DNA of 64,000 nucleotides from Pseudomonadota bacterium (GTDB lineage: Bacteria; Pseudomonadota; Gammaproteobacteria; Steroidobacterales; Steroidobacteraceae). The notes beneath the pieces are model-generated. The model saw nothing but the letters and a program-made list of their open reading frames with translations. It had not been told where the DNA came from and made no database searches. The DNA is taken from positions 1 to 64,000 of the forward strand of contig JAJYAM010000007.1 of the NCBI GenBank assembly GCA_021779535.1. Reading direction: 5' to 3'. This document shows, piece after piece, positions 21,066-31,436 of this stretch (position 1 is its first letter; each line of letters opens with the position of its first letter). A program made the translations under genes and the position numbers.

Positions 21066-22922
21066 TCAATCGGCGGGCGCGCCACACCAGCAGTACGCGT
21101 AGATCCCCCGCGGATCGTTGAAGCGCGCGAGCTCACGGGCGCTGTCGATCAGCGGGTCGAGCGCGGCCCCCGCGAACGGCACCGCGCCGGGGATCCAGCC
21201 CGCGTCGCGCCCCCAGACGAGCGCCTCGGAACGCAATTGCATCAACAACTCGTCGCGGAGCCCGAGCTGCGGCTCGATGTAGTCGACTCCGTACGGACCG
21301 CGGATGCGCGCGAGCTTCGCGGCCGCGGCGATCGCGCGCTTCAGGCCGCCGAGATGATCGACGAGTCCGAGGTGGCGCGCGTCGGCGCCGGACCAGACAC
21401 GGCCCTCGGCGATCTTCTCGACGTCGGCGACGCTCATCCGGCGGCCCTCGGCGACGCGCTGCAGGAACTGTGCGTACGCGTGCTCGACCGAACTCTGCAG
21501 CATCTGCTTCTCGCCGTCGCTCAACGGCCGGTCGATGCGGCCCATGCCGGCGAGCGGCGTCGTCCCGATCCCGTCGACCGCGACACCGAGCTTCGCGAGC
21601 GTGCGCTGGAAGGTCGGCACCACCGCGAACACGCCGATCGAGCCGGTCAGGGTGGTCGGACTCGCGAAGATCTCGTTCGCGCCGGAGGAGATGTAATAGC
21701 CACCGGACGCCGCGTAGCTGCTCATCGAGACGACGACCGGCTTGCCCGCGCGGCGCACGCGCAGCACCGCCCGCAGGATCTGTTCCGACGCGAACATGCT
21801 CCCGCCCGGGCTGTCGACCCGCATCACGACCGCCTTGACCGCCGGGTCGTACTGCGCCTCGCGCAGCAGATCCGAGGTGCTCTCGCCGCCGATCGCGCCC
21901 GGCGGCTGGCGCCCGTCGAGGATGTCGCCGGCCGCGACGATCACCGCGACCCGGGCGCTCGGCTTCGAGCGGAACCAGTGCTTCGCGCGCATCGCGACCA
22001 GGTACGAATCCATCGAGATCGCCTGGTAGGAATGCGTGTCGGAGTTCGTGCCGACCCGCTTCGCGATCTCGCGGTCGACCTGATGACGGGTCATCAGCGC
22101 GGTGACCAGCCGCCGCTGCAGCGCGAGCCGCGCCGCATCGCCGTTCGCGGCCTGCAGCGCCTGCGGCTCCGTGTTCACGTAATCCTGGATCGCGTCCGGC
22201 GGCAAGCCGCGCGCGCGGGTGACGTCGCGCTGGTACTCGCTCCACAGGGTGCCGAGCCAGGCCGCGCTCTCGGTGCGCTCGGCCGCGCCCATGTCGGTGC
22301 GCGAGTACTCGTCGGTATAGCTCTTGAAGGTCCCGGCCCGGAAGATGTTCACGTCGACCCCGAGCTTGTCGATCGCGGTCTTCAGGTACATCCGGTAATA
22401 GTCGAATCCGTCGATCGACACCGATCCCAGCGGATCGAGGTCGACGGCGTTCGCCTGCGCCGCGAGGTAGTACTGCGTTTGATCGAGCGAGTCCGCGGCC
22501 GCGATCACCGGCTTGCCCGATGCGCGGAAGTCGCGGATCGCGGCACCGACCTCCTGCAGCTTCGAAAGCCCCGTCGGCGCGAGCTTGTCGAGCACGAGCA
22601 CCAGCGCCTTGATCCGCGGATCGCCCTTCGCCGCCTCGATCGCGTCGATCACGTCCCGCAGGCGCGTCTGCCGGGTCGACCGGCCGGAGGCCTCGCCGAA
22701 CGCGCGCCGCAACGGATCGACCGCGGTCTGCTCGACCAGCTGGCCGCGCGGCGCGATCACCAGGGCGGCCGAGTCGGGGACGATCGGGATCGAGGTATGC
22801 AGCGCCGCGAGCAGGAAGCCGAAGACCAGCAGCAGCAGCACGAGATGCAGCGCCTTGCGGATCCGGTCGAGGATCCGCCAGACGAGCTTGAGCACGCTGC
22901 CGACTGCCGCTGCGGGTTTCAC
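21066..22922 (-). CDS. sppA: Signal peptide peptidase SppA, 67K type
   Basis: TM N-terminus, VMRVDSPGGSMFASEQILRAV, VVVSMSSYAASGGYYIS. Confidence 0.93.
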   Translation of the reverse strand: MKPAAAVGSVLKLVWRILDRIRKALHLVLLLLVFGFLLAALHTSIPIVPDSAALVIAPRGQLVEQTAVDPLRRAFGEASGRSTRQTRLRDVIDAIEAAKGDPRIKALVLVLDKLAPTGLSKLQEVGAAIRDFRASGKPVIAAADSLDQTQYYLAAQANAVDLDPLGSVSIDGFDYYRMYLKTAIDKLGVDVNIFRAGTFKSYTDEYSRTDMGAAERTESAAWLGTLWSEYQRDVTRARGLPPDAIQDYVNTEPQALQAANGDAARLALQRRLVTALMTRHQVDREIAKRVGTNSDTHSYQAISMDSYLVAMRAKHWFRSKPSARVAVIVAAGDILDGRQPPGAIGGESTSDLLREAQYDPAVKAVVMRVDSPGGSMFASEQILRAVLRVRRAGKPVVVSMSSYAASGGYYISSGANEIFASPTTLTGSIGVFAVVPTFQRTLAKLGVAVDGIGTTPLAGMGRIDRPLSDGEKQMLQSSVEHAYAQFLQRVAEGRRMSVADVEKIAEGRVWSGADARHLGLVDHLGGLKRAIAAAAKLARIRGPYGVDYIEPQLGLRDELLMQLRSEALVWGRDAGWIPGAVPFAGAALDPLIDSARELARFNDPRGIYAYCWCGAPAD

Positions 22923-22965
22923 CGAAGACTCCGCGACCGAGCCAACCGCCGGTCCGCGACGCGCC

Positions 22966-23310
22966 TCAGATCTTCTCTTCGATTCGCGCCGCCTTGCCGG
23001 ACAGGTCGCGCAGATAGTAGAGCTTCGCGCGACGCACCGCGCCGCGGCGCTTCACGCTGACCTCGCTGATCCACGGGCTGTGCGTCTGGAACACGCGCTC
23101 GACGCCTTCGCCGTGGGACACCTTGCGTACCGTGAACGAGGAGTTCAGGCCGCGATTCTTCTTCGCGATCACGACGCCCTCGTAGGCTTGCACGCGCTCG
23201 CGGTCGCCCTCGACGACCTTCACCTGCACGACGACGGTGTCGCCGGGATTGAACTCCGGGAACTTGGCCTTTTCCCGTTCGCCGTTCAACTGTTGGATGA
23301 TCTTGTTCAC
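22966..23310 (-). CDS. rplS: 50S ribosomal protein L19
   Basis: [60 protein letters not shown]. Confidence 0.97.
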   Translation of the reverse strand: MNKIIQQLNGEREKAKFPEFNPGDTVVVQVKVVEGDRERVQAYEGVVIAKKNRGLNSSFTVRKVSHGEGVERVFQTHSPWISEVSVKRRGAVRRAKLYYLRDLSGKAARIEEKI

Positions 23311-24092
23311 GTTATCGACCTCGTCGTTGACTCATCGTCGTCCCGGCCGGCGCGCCCCGCGCGCTCGGCCTTGAATTCCTCGAGCAGTCCCCGCTCCTCG
23401 GCGCTCAGCGCACGCCGCTCGAGCAGGTCCGGGCGCAGCAGCCAGGTCCGGCCGAGCGCCTCCCGCAGGCGCCACCGCCGGATCGCGGCATGATCGCCGG
23501 TCAACAGCACCCCGGGCACCCGCCGACCCGCGATCTCCACCGGCCGCGTGTAGTGCGGCCAGTCGAGCAGCCCGTCGCTGAACGACTCCTGCTCGGCGGA
23601 CTCGGCCGCGCCGAGCGTTCCCGGCAGCAGTCGCGCGACCGCGTCGATCACCACGAGCGCCGGCAGCTCGCCGCCCGACAGCACATAATCTCCGATCGAC
23701 CAACGCTCGTCGATCTCCGCGTCGATCAAGCGCTCGTCGATCCCTTCGTATCGGCCCGCCAGCAACACGAGCCCCGAAGCCCGCGACGCCTCGCGCGCGA
23801 CCGCCTGGTCGAACCGCCGGCCGTCCGCGCCGAGTGAGACCCGACGCACCGGCCCGGTGAAACTCGCGACCGCCTCGCGCAACGCGCTCGCGGTCGGCTC
23901 GTACTTCAGCACCATCCCCGGTCCGCCGCCATACGGCCGATCGTCGACCGTCCGGTGCGGGTCCGTCGCGTGGTCCCGCGGATCGTAGCAATCGACCACC
24001 AAGGCGCCGCGCTCGACCGCCCGTCCGACCACCCCGTGAGCGAGCGCCTCGCGCACCATCCGCGGGAACAGCGTGACGACCGCGACGCGCAT
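23307..24092 (-). CDS. trmD: tRNA (guanine-N1)-methyltransferase TrmD
   Basis: [69 protein letters not shown]. Confidence 0.96.
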   Translation of the reverse strand: MRVAVVTLFPRMVREALAHGVVGRAVERGALVVDCYDPRDHATDPHRTVDDRPYGGGPGMVLKYEPTASALREAVASFTGPVRRVSLGADGRRFDQAVAREASRASGLVLLAGRYEGIDERLIDAEIDERWSIGDYVLSGGELPALVVIDAVARLLPGTLGAAESAEQESFSDGLLDWPHYTRPVEIAGRRVPGVLLTGDHAAIRRWRLREALGRTWLLRPDLLERRALSAEERGLLEEFKAERAGRAGRDDDESTTRSIT

Positions 24093-24097
24093 CGCGC

Positions 24098-24613
24098 TCA
24101 CCCCCGTGGTTCGTCGTCCCAGTCGACGACGACCTGCCGCGCCTCGGGGTCGACGCGCCGCAAGTGGCGCGGTACCGCCGGTATCAACCATTCGCCGCGG
24201 CCCCGCACGACCATCAGCGGGTGCGCCGGCGTGTCGACGAAGTGGTCGACCGATCCCAGCTCCCGCCCGGTCCCGTCGACCACCCGATAACCGATCAGGT
24301 CCGCCCGATAATGCTCTCGCGGCCCTTGGGCCGGCAACGCCGCCCGCGGCACCCCGAGCTGCGCGCCGACCAACGCCGCCGCGCCGTCTCGATCCTCGAC
24401 GCCGGCGAATTTCGCGGTCACCCGCCCGCCGCTATGGCCGCTCGCCTCGATCCGGCAGAGGCTCCAGGTCCCGCGATGCAACATCCGCAGGTCCGGGTAC
24501 TCGAGCAAGCGGTCGGCAGGATCGGTGTCCGACCGCAGCTTGACCCACCCTTTGATGCCGAACGGCGCGGTCACCGCGCCGAGCACGACGAGCGGCGGTT
24601 CGCTTTCGGCCAC
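24098..24613 (-). CDS. rimM: Ribosome maturation factor RimM
   Basis: LVVLGAVTAPFGIKGWVKLRSDTDP; rpsP-rimM-trmD-rplS order. Confidence 0.95.
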   Translation of the reverse strand: MAESEPPLVVLGAVTAPFGIKGWVKLRSDTDPADRLLEYPDLRMLHRGTWSLCRIEASGHSGGRVTAKFAGVEDRDGAAALVGAQLGVPRAALPAQGPREHYRADLIGYRVVDGTGRELGSVDHFVDTPAHPLMVVRGRGEWLIPAVPRHLRRVDPEARQVVVDWDDEPRG

Positions 24614-24630
24614 CGCAGCGCCGCCAGCGA

Positions 24631-24882
24631 TCAGGCCGACTGCTGGCGGTACGTCTTGACCAGTTGCTTCACGCGATCGGACATGTGGGCGCCGAGGCCG
24701 ACCCAGTGCTCGATGCGCGCGACGTCGAGACGCAACTTCGTCTCGCCGCCCCGTGCGACCGGGTTGAACAAGCCGACGCTCTCGAGGCTCGTGCCGCCCT
24801 GCCGCTTACGGCTGTCGGTCACGACGACGTGGTAGAACGGCATCTTCTTGCCACCGCGCCGGGTCAAACGGATCGTCACCAT
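24631..24882 (-). CDS. rpsP: 30S ribosomal protein S16
   Basis: [30 protein letters not shown]. Confidence 0.97.
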   Translation of the reverse strand: MVTIRLTRRGGKKMPFYHVVVTDSRKRQGGTSLESVGLFNPVARGGETKLRLDVARIEHWVGLGAHMSDRVKQLVKTYRQQSA

Positions 24883-24952
24883 CGCTTTGATTCACCTTCG
24901 GAAATATCAGCCCGTTATTTTAGCCGTCTCTTCGCCTCGAGAGCAAGGCATA

Positions 24953-26317
24953 TCAGGGGCCGAACCCCGGCGGCAGGCGGCCGGCCATTCCGCGCATCAT
25001 GTTCCGCAGCATCCCGCCCTTCGCGAGCTTCTTCATGGTCTTGTGCATCTGATCGAACTGTTTCAACAGGCGATTCACCTCCGGCAGCGCCACGCCCGCG
25101 CCGTTCGCGATGCGCCGCTTGCGCGAACCGTCGATCGAGTCCGGCCGGCGCCGCTCTCGCGGCGTCATCGAATCGATGATCCCGATCTGGCGTTTCAGCG
25201 CCTTGGGGTCGACCGCGCCGGCGGCCTTCGCCGCGTTCGCCTGCAATTGCGCCGGCAGCTTCTCGAGCACCGCCGCCATCCCGCCCATCCGCTGCAGCTG
25301 GCTCAGCTGGTCGCGCAGGTCCCCGAGGTCGAAGGACTTGCCGGTGTGGAGCTTCTTCGCGAGCTTCTCGGCCTTTTCGCGATCGACCTGCTCGTGCACC
25401 TGCTCGACCAGCGACAGCACGTCGCCCATGCCGAGGATTCGCGACGCGATGCGCTCGGGCTGGAACGGCTCGAGCGCATCGGTCTTCTCGCCGGTACCGA
25501 TGAAGCGGATCGGCTTGCCGGTCACCTGCCGGACCGACAGCGCGGCGCCGCCGCGCGCGTCACCGTCCGTCTTCGTGAGGATCACGCCGGTCAGGCTCAA
25601 CGCCTCGTTGAACGCGCGCGCCGCGTTCACCGCGTCCTGCCCGGCCATGCTGTCGACGACGAACAGCCGTTCGTGCGGATGGATGGCGGCCTCGAGGTCG
25701 CGCACCTCCGCCATCATCTCGGCGTCGACGTGCAGCCGGCCCGCGGTGTCGATCAGCAGCACGTCGTAGGCGCTCCGGGTCGCCTCGTCGAGCGCCCGGC
25801 GGGCGATCGCGATCGGCGCCTCGTCGGCGGTCGACTCGGCGAACCCCGCGCCGACCTGCGCGGCGAGGGTCTGCAGCTGCAGGATCGCGGCCGGACGGTA
25901 CACGTCGGTGCTGACCAGCAGCACCTTCTTGCGCTCCTTCTCGATCAGCCAGCGGGCGAGCTTGCCGGCGCTGGTCGTCTTGCCGGCGCCCTGGAGCCCG
26001 GCGAGCATCACGACCACGGGCCGCTGCGCCCGCAGATCGAGCCCCGTGCTCGGCTCGCCCATCAGCCGGGTCAGCTCGTCGTGGACGATCTTGATGAACG
26101 CCTGCCCCGGCGTGAGGCTCTTCGCCACCTCGGCGCCGACCGCGCGCTCGCGGACCGCGTCGGTGAACGTCTTCACGACCGGCAGCGCGACGTCGGCCTC
26201 GAGCAACGCGAGCCGCACCTGGCGAACGGTGTCGGCGACGTTCTCGTCGGTCAGGCGGCCGCGTCCGGAGAGATTTCGCAGGGCGGTCGAGAGTCTTTCG
26301 GTGAGTTGGTCGAACAT
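24953..26317 (-). CDS. ffh: Signal recognition particle protein Ffh
   Basis: MFDQLTERLSTALRNLSGRGRLTDENV..GLQGAGKTTSAGKLARWL, M-domain at C-terminus. Confidence 0.97.
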   Translation of the reverse strand: MFDQLTERLSTALRNLSGRGRLTDENVADTVRQVRLALLEADVALPVVKTFTDAVRERAVGAEVAKSLTPGQAFIKIVHDELTRLMGEPSTGLDLRAQRPVVVMLAGLQGAGKTTSAGKLARWLIEKERKKVLLVSTDVYRPAAILQLQTLAAQVGAGFAESTADEAPIAIARRALDEATRSAYDVLLIDTAGRLHVDAEMMAEVRDLEAAIHPHERLFVVDSMAGQDAVNAARAFNEALSLTGVILTKTDGDARGGAALSVRQVTGKPIRFIGTGEKTDALEPFQPERIASRILGMGDVLSLVEQVHEQVDREKAEKLAKKLHTGKSFDLGDLRDQLSQLQRMGGMAAVLEKLPAQLQANAAKAAGAVDPKALKRQIGIIDSMTPRERRRPDSIDGSRKRRIANGAGVALPEVNRLLKQFDQMHKTMKKLAKGGMLRNMMRGMAGRLPPGFGP

Positions 26318-26400
26318 GGCGCCTAGTATAGCGGCCGCTGGGACGCGGCACGCCGTTGTGTCATCATCGCCCCGGTCAATGAAGAAGCGCTGAGCTGGCC

Positions 26401-27192
26401 GTGATCGTCCCCCTCACTCTGTTCGTACTGTACGCCGCGGGCGCCTGGTTGATGCTCCGCAGCGTGAGCAACCGGCGCCTGGCCCCGTACGCATGGGCGT
26501 TGTCGCTCGCCGCGATCCTCGCGCACAGCGCCGCGATCGCGCACCTGATGCGCCGGGTCGGCCCGTTCTCGATCGGCCTGCTCGAGGCGATCTCGTTGCT
26601 CGCGTGGACGCTCGCGGTGCTCGCCTGCCTGATCGCGATCGACCGGCGCTACCGCGTGCTCGGCGCGATCCTGCTCGGCAGCGCCGCGCTCGGCGCGACC
26701 GCGACCGGCAGCGGCGAGAAGTTCCACGTCGACCACGTGCCCGAGTGGGAACTGTCGGCCCACATCCTGCTGTCGATGGCCGCGGCGGCGTTGCTGTTCG
26801 CGGCCGCGGTGACCGCGACGATGCTCGTGCTGCTCGACCGGCGGCTGCGCAGCCGCCGCATCGCCCACCTGCCGAGCGTGCTGCCGCCGATCGACGTGCT
26901 GGAGACGGTGCTGTTCCGGCTGATCGGAACGGGCTTCGCGCTGCTCACGCTCGCGCTGGTCACCGGCTTCGCGTTCGTGACGAACCTGTTCGAGCAGCAC
27001 CTCGTGCACAAGACCGTGCTGTCGCTGATGGCCTGGGTGTTGTTCGCGATCCTGCTGTTCGGACGGGTTCGCTACGGCTGGCGGGGCCGGTCGGCGGTGC
27101 GCTTCACCCTGTGGGGCTTCGGCATCCTCGTGCTCGCCTACTTCGGCTCCAAGTTCGTGCTCGAGGACATCTTCGGACGGCACTGGGGATGA
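26401..27192 (+). CDS. CcsA/YpjD-like cytochrome c assembly membrane protein
   Basis: Multi-TM protein; WELSAHILLSMAAAALLFAAAVTA; adjacent to ffh and a CorC-like gene. Confidence 0.82.
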   Translation: MIVPLTLFVLYAAGAWLMLRSVSNRRLAPYAWALSLAAILAHSAAIAHLMRRVGPFSIGLLEAISLLAWTLAVLACLIAIDRRYRVLGAILLGSAALGATATGSGEKFHVDHVPEWELSAHILLSMAAAALLFAAAVTATMLVLLDRRLRSRRIAHLPSVLPPIDVLETVLFRLIGTGFALLTLALVTGFAFVTNLFEQHLVHKTVLSLMAWVLFAILLFGRVRYGWRGRSAVRFTLWGFGILVLAYFGSKFVLEDIFGRHWG

Positions 27193-27205
27193 GCCCGTCG
27201 CGTCG

Positions 27206-28501
27206 GTGATGCTCCACCCGTCCCTGACCGCATTGTTCGCGTCGCTCGCCGCGCTGCTGGTCGCCGCGGCCTTGCTCGCCGGCAGCGAGACGGCGTTGAT
27301 GCGCCTGAACCGCTATCGGCTGCGTCACGCGGCCCAGGCGGGACACCGCGGCGCACGCCTCGCCGAGGAACTGCTCGCGAAGCCGGACCGGCTGATCGGC
27401 CTGATCCTGCTGCTGAACACGATCGTGAACGTCATCGCACCGATGCTCGTCGGCGTGATCGCGCTGCGGCTCGGCGGCGAGGTGCTGCTGGTGATCGGCG
27501 TGGTCGCGCTGACCGTGATCATGCTGGTGTTCTGCGAGGTGGGGCCGAAGACCTTCGCGGCGCTGCATCCGGAGCGGCTCGCGCTGCCGGCCGCCTACGT
27601 GTACACGCCGCTGCTGCGGGTGCTCTACCCGTTCGTGTGGGCGACGAACCTCCTCGCGAACGGCGCGCTGCGGCTGTTCGGGGTATCGGCGCAGCAGAGC
27701 GGCCACGCGCTGAGCGGCGAGGAGCTGCGCACCGTGCTCGCGGAGGCCGGCGCCCTGATCCCCCAGCGCCACCGGCAGATGCTCGTCGGCATCCTCGACC
27801 TGGAGCGGGTCACGGTCGAGGACATCATGGTGCCGCGCGCCGACATCGTCGGCGTCGACCTCGAGGACGACTGGGACGAGATCGTCGAGCGGCTGCGCCA
27901 GACCCAGCACACGCGGCTGCCGGTGTACGAGGGCGAGATCGACCGCATCGTCGGCCTGCTGCACATGAAGAACGTCGTGCACGCGCTCGCGCGCGGCCGC
28001 CTCGACCGTGACGCCCTGACCGCCGCGGCGACCGCCCGCGACACCTACTTCGTGCCGTCCGGGACGCCGCTGAACACCCAGCTGCTGAATTTCCAGCGGG
28101 ACAAGCGCCGGCTCGCGTTCGTCGTCGACGAGTACGGCGACGTCCAGGGCCTCGTCACCCTCGAGGACATCCTCGAGGAGATCGTCGGCGAGTTCACGAC
28201 CGATCCGGCGACGATGATGCACAAGGACGTGCATCGGGACGGCGACGGCAGTTTCGTCGTGAACGCCGCGGCGAACGTCCGGGCGCTGAACCGGTCGATG
28301 CGCTGGAATCTGCCGATCGACGGGCCGAAGACGCTGAACGGCCTGATCCTCGAGTTCCTGGAGACGATCCCCGATCCCGGAACGACGCTGAAGCTCGCCG
28401 ACTACACCATCGAGGTGCTGCAGACCGGCGACAACGCGGTGAAGACCGTCCGGGTGCATCCGCCGCCGGCCGCGAACGCGCCGGCGGGCCCGGCCGGCTG
28501 A
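27206..28501 (+). CDS. HlyC/CorC (CNNM) family transporter, DUF21 + CBS domains
   Basis: AGSETALMRLNRYRLRH, VEDIMVPRADIVGVD, FVVDEYGDVQGLVTLEDILEEIVGEF. Confidence 0.92.
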   Translation: MMLHPSLTALFASLAALLVAAALLAGSETALMRLNRYRLRHAAQAGHRGARLAEELLAKPDRLIGLILLLNTIVNVIAPMLVGVIALRLGGEVLLVIGVVALTVIMLVFCEVGPKTFAALHPERLALPAAYVYTPLLRVLYPFVWATNLLANGALRLFGVSAQQSGHALSGEELRTVLAEAGALIPQRHRQMLVGILDLERVTVEDIMVPRADIVGVDLEDDWDEIVERLRQTQHTRLPVYEGEIDRIVGLLHMKNVVHALARGRLDRDALTAAATARDTYFVPSGTPLNTQLLNFQRDKRRLAFVVDEYGDVQGLVTLEDILEEIVGEFTTDPATMMHKDVHRDGDGSFVVNAAANVRALNRSMRWNLPIDGPKTLNGLILEFLETIPDPGTTLKLADYTIEVLQTGDNAVKTVRVHPPPAANAPAGPAG

Positions 28502-28507
28502 TCCCGC

Positions 28508-29869
28508 TCAGCCGCCGCGCGCGACCTCGAGCGCCTCGGCGAGGCGCTTCACGGCGAACACGCGCATCCCCTCCGGGGGGCGCCGCGGCGCATTCGCCGC
28601 CGCGACGATCGCGGTGCCGAAGCCGTGCTTCGCGGCCTCTTGCAGGCGCTCCTCGCCGAACGGGACCGGACGGATCTCCCCGGCGAGACCGATCTCGCCG
28701 AACGCGACCAGCGAGTGCGACACCGCGCGGTCCTCGAGGCTCGAATGCGCCGCGAGCACGATCGCGAGATCCGCCGCGGTATCGTCGATACGCACCCCGC
28801 CGACCACGTTCGCGAACACGTCCGCGCCCTGGAACCCGAGCCCGCCGTGCCGATGCGCGACCGCGAGCAGCATCGTCAATCGATTGCCGTCGATGCCGAC
28901 CGCGACGCGCCGGGGATTGCCGACGGCGCCCGTGTCGACGAGTGCCTGGACCTCGATCAACAACGACCGGGTCCCCTCGCGCAGCACCGTGACGACGCTG
29001 CCGGAGGCGGGCTGCGGATCGCGCGACAAGAAGATCGCGGAAGGGTTCTTGACTTCCCGCAGGCCCTGCTCGGCCATCGCGAACACGCCGATCTCGTTCG
29101 CCGCGCCGAACCGATTCTTCACCGACCGCAGGATGCGGAAGCGGCTGCCGGTGTCGCTCTCGAAGTACAGCACCGTGTCGACCATGTGCTCGAGCACCCG
29201 GGGGCCGGCGATCTGCCCCTCCTTCGTCACGTGGCCGACGAGCAGCACCGCGGTCCCGCTGCGCTTCGCGTGGCGCACGAGCAACGCGGTGCACTCGCGC
29301 AGCTGCGCGACCGACCCCGGCGCGGACTCGATGCCCTCGGTGTAGGTCGTCTGGATCGAGTCGACGATCAGCACCCGCGCACCGAGCGCGCGCGCCGCCT
29401 CGAGGATCTGCTCGACGCAGGTCTCGGCGAGCAGCCGCGAGGTCGATTCCCCGAGACCGAGGCGCCGGCCGCGCAGCGCGACCTGCTGCAAGGATTCCTC
29501 GCCGGTCGCGTACAGCACCGGTCCGGCGGATGCGAGCGCCGTCGCCGCCTGCAACATCAACGTCGACTTGCCGATGCCCGGATCGCCGCCGAGCAAGGTC
29601 ACCGATCCGGCGACCAAACCGCCGCCGAGCACCCGATCGAACTCTCCCGACCCGGTCGCGACGCGGATCGGCGAGTGCTGCGACTCCGCGGCGAGCGTCG
29701 AAGGCGGCGCCGACTCGAGGCCCGGCCCGCGGCTGCGCCGGTCGGCGCCGGCCGCGGCGGCCGCCGCGACCAGCGTGTTCCACTCGCCGCAGGTGCCGCA
29801 CTGCCCCTGCCACTTCGGCGAGACGCTGCCGCAGCTACCGCAGACGAATACCTCGCGCCCCTTCGCCAT
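28508..29869 (-). CDS. radA: DNA repair protein RadA
   Basis: MAKGREVFVCGSCGSVSPKWQGQCGTCGEWNT zinc finger; GGDPGIGKSTLMLQ; KNRFG motif (VKNRFGAANEIGVF). Confidence 0.96.
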   Translation of the reverse strand: MAKGREVFVCGSCGSVSPKWQGQCGTCGEWNTLVAAAAAAGADRRSRGPGLESAPPSTLAAESQHSPIRVATGSGEFDRVLGGGLVAGSVTLLGGDPGIGKSTLMLQAATALASAGPVLYATGEESLQQVALRGRRLGLGESTSRLLAETCVEQILEAARALGARVLIVDSIQTTYTEGIESAPGSVAQLRECTALLVRHAKRSGTAVLLVGHVTKEGQIAGPRVLEHMVDTVLYFESDTGSRFRILRSVKNRFGAANEIGVFAMAEQGLREVKNPSAIFLSRDPQPASGSVVTVLREGTRSLLIEVQALVDTGAVGNPRRVAVGIDGNRLTMLLAVAHRHGGLGFQGADVFANVVGGVRIDDTAADLAIVLAAHSSLEDRAVSHSLVAFGEIGLAGEIRPVPFGEERLQEAAKHGFGTAIVAAANAPRRPPEGMRVFAVKRLAEALEVARGG

Positions 29870-29968
29870 GCCGATCCTTTCGTGTCGATTTTGTGAGCTT
29901 AGCATTGCCGTGCCCGACGCCCGATCCCCTATACTGCTGCCGTCGTCGACCGGGGTCATGTCCATTCA

Positions 29969-31399
29969 ATGAGAAAAATCGGGTTGATCGCTGCCGTCGC
30001 CGGGGTCGCGATCGTCGCGCTGACCGTCGCGTTGCGGCTGCTCGGCGAGCACGGCCCCTGGCTCTGGCTCCCCGGCGGCGTGCTGCTCGCCGCCGCGACC
30101 GCGACGCTCGCGTTCACGCAGTTCGGCGCCGGCGGCACCCGCTCGAGCGGGAACGGCGGGCCGCGCCCGCCCGGCGCGGACACGGCCCGGCTGCTCGACA
30201 ATTTCGAACAGCGTTTCGCGGAACTGAAGGCCCGGAAGCCGAACGCGACGGTGCTCGGCGACCTGTACGCGCTCGGCAGCCAGCTCGAACAGCGCGGGCG
30301 CTTGCTGCAGGCGACCGCGGTGTTCCGCCACCTGACCCGCGTCGACGCGAGCTACCGCGACGTCACCGCCCGCCTGCAGCGCTTGATGGACGCCGATCGC
30401 GCCTCGTTGCGATCCGGTCCCGCGCGCAGCCCCGCGCGCGACACCGGCGCGCCGGCGAGCGCCGCGGGTGCCGCCACGCGCCCGGCGGCGGTACCGCGCA
30501 CGGTCGACCCGCCCGCCCCGACCGGGACCGCCGAACCCGAAGCCGGCCCCACCACCGCACCGGCGCAACTCGGCCGCTACCGCCTGGAGCGGGAGATCGG
30601 CCGCGGCGCGATGGGGGTCGTCTACCTCGGCCGCGACCTCGCGATCAACCGGCTGGTCGCGATCAAGGCGATTCCCCTGGCCAGCGAGTTCGGCGAGACC
30701 GAGCTCGCGGAGGCGCGCGCCCGGTTCTTCCGGGAAGCGGAGACCGCCGGTCGCTTGAACCACCCGAACATCGTGACGATCTACGACGTCGGCGAGGAGC
30801 GCGGGCTCGCGTACATCGCGATGGAGTACCTGAAGGGGCAGCACCTGAGCGAATACGCGGCGCCGAGCCGGCTCCTGGAGCCGCGCAAGGTCGTCGATCT
30901 GGTGAAGCGCACCGCCGAGGCGCTGAATTTCGCGCACAAGCAGCAAGTCGTGCACCGGGACATCAAGCCGGCGAACCTGATGTACGATCCGGCGACCGAC
31001 GTGCTGAAGATCACCGACTTCGGGATCGCACGGATCACCGACGCCGGCAGCACCCGCACCGGGATCGTGCTCGGCACCCCTTCGTTCATGTCGCCGGAAC
31101 AGCTCGAAGGACGAACTGTGACCGGCCACTCGGACTTGTTCTCGCTCGGTGTTAGCCTGTTCCAGCTCTTGACCGGGCACCTGCCGTTCACCGCCGACTC
31201 GATGACGGGACTGATGCACCAGATCGCGGAGAAACCGCACCCGTCGTTGCGTGCCTATCGCCCGGACCTGCCCGCGTGCCTGGAATCCGTGCTCGACCGG
31301 GCGCTCGCGAAAGCGCCCACCGCGCGCTTCGACAGCGGCGCGCAGATGGCGATCGCGCTCGAGGATTGCAAGACGCACCTGCCGGGCGGAACCCCGTGA
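29969..31399 (+). CDS. Membrane-anchored serine/threonine protein kinase with C-terminal kinase domain
   Basis: Two N-terminal TM helices, Pro/Ala linker, kinase IGRGAMGVVYLGRD..VVHRDIKPANLMYD..ITDFGIARITD..LGTPSFMSPEQ. Confidence 0.94.
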   Translation: MRKIGLIAAVAGVAIVALTVALRLLGEHGPWLWLPGGVLLAAATATLAFTQFGAGGTRSSGNGGPRPPGADTARLLDNFEQRFAELKARKPNATVLGDLYALGSQLEQRGRLLQATAVFRHLTRVDASYRDVTARLQRLMDADRASLRSGPARSPARDTGAPASAAGAATRPAAVPRTVDPPAPTGTAEPEAGPTTAPAQLGRYRLEREIGRGAMGVVYLGRDLAINRLVAIKAIPLASEFGETELAEARARFFREAETAGRLNHPNIVTIYDVGEERGLAYIAMEYLKGQHLSEYAAPSRLLEPRKVVDLVKRTAEALNFAHKQQVVHRDIKPANLMYDPATDVLKITDFGIARITDAGSTRTGIVLGTPSFMSPEQLEGRTVTGHSDLFSLGVSLFQLLTGHLPFTADSMTGLMHQIAEKPHPSLRAYRPDLPACLESVLDRALAKAPTARFDSGAQMAIALEDCKTHLPGGTP

Positions 31400-31436
31400 A
31401 CCCTTCGAGAGCGACGAGACCCACGTGCCGACCACG

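Noticed and set aside
18914-21136. 740-aa minus-strand ORF antisense to kbl and tdh
   Set aside because: Low-complexity Arg/Asp/Val-rich translation with no recognisable domain; kbl and tdh are clear on the other strand. Typical high-GC mirror frame.
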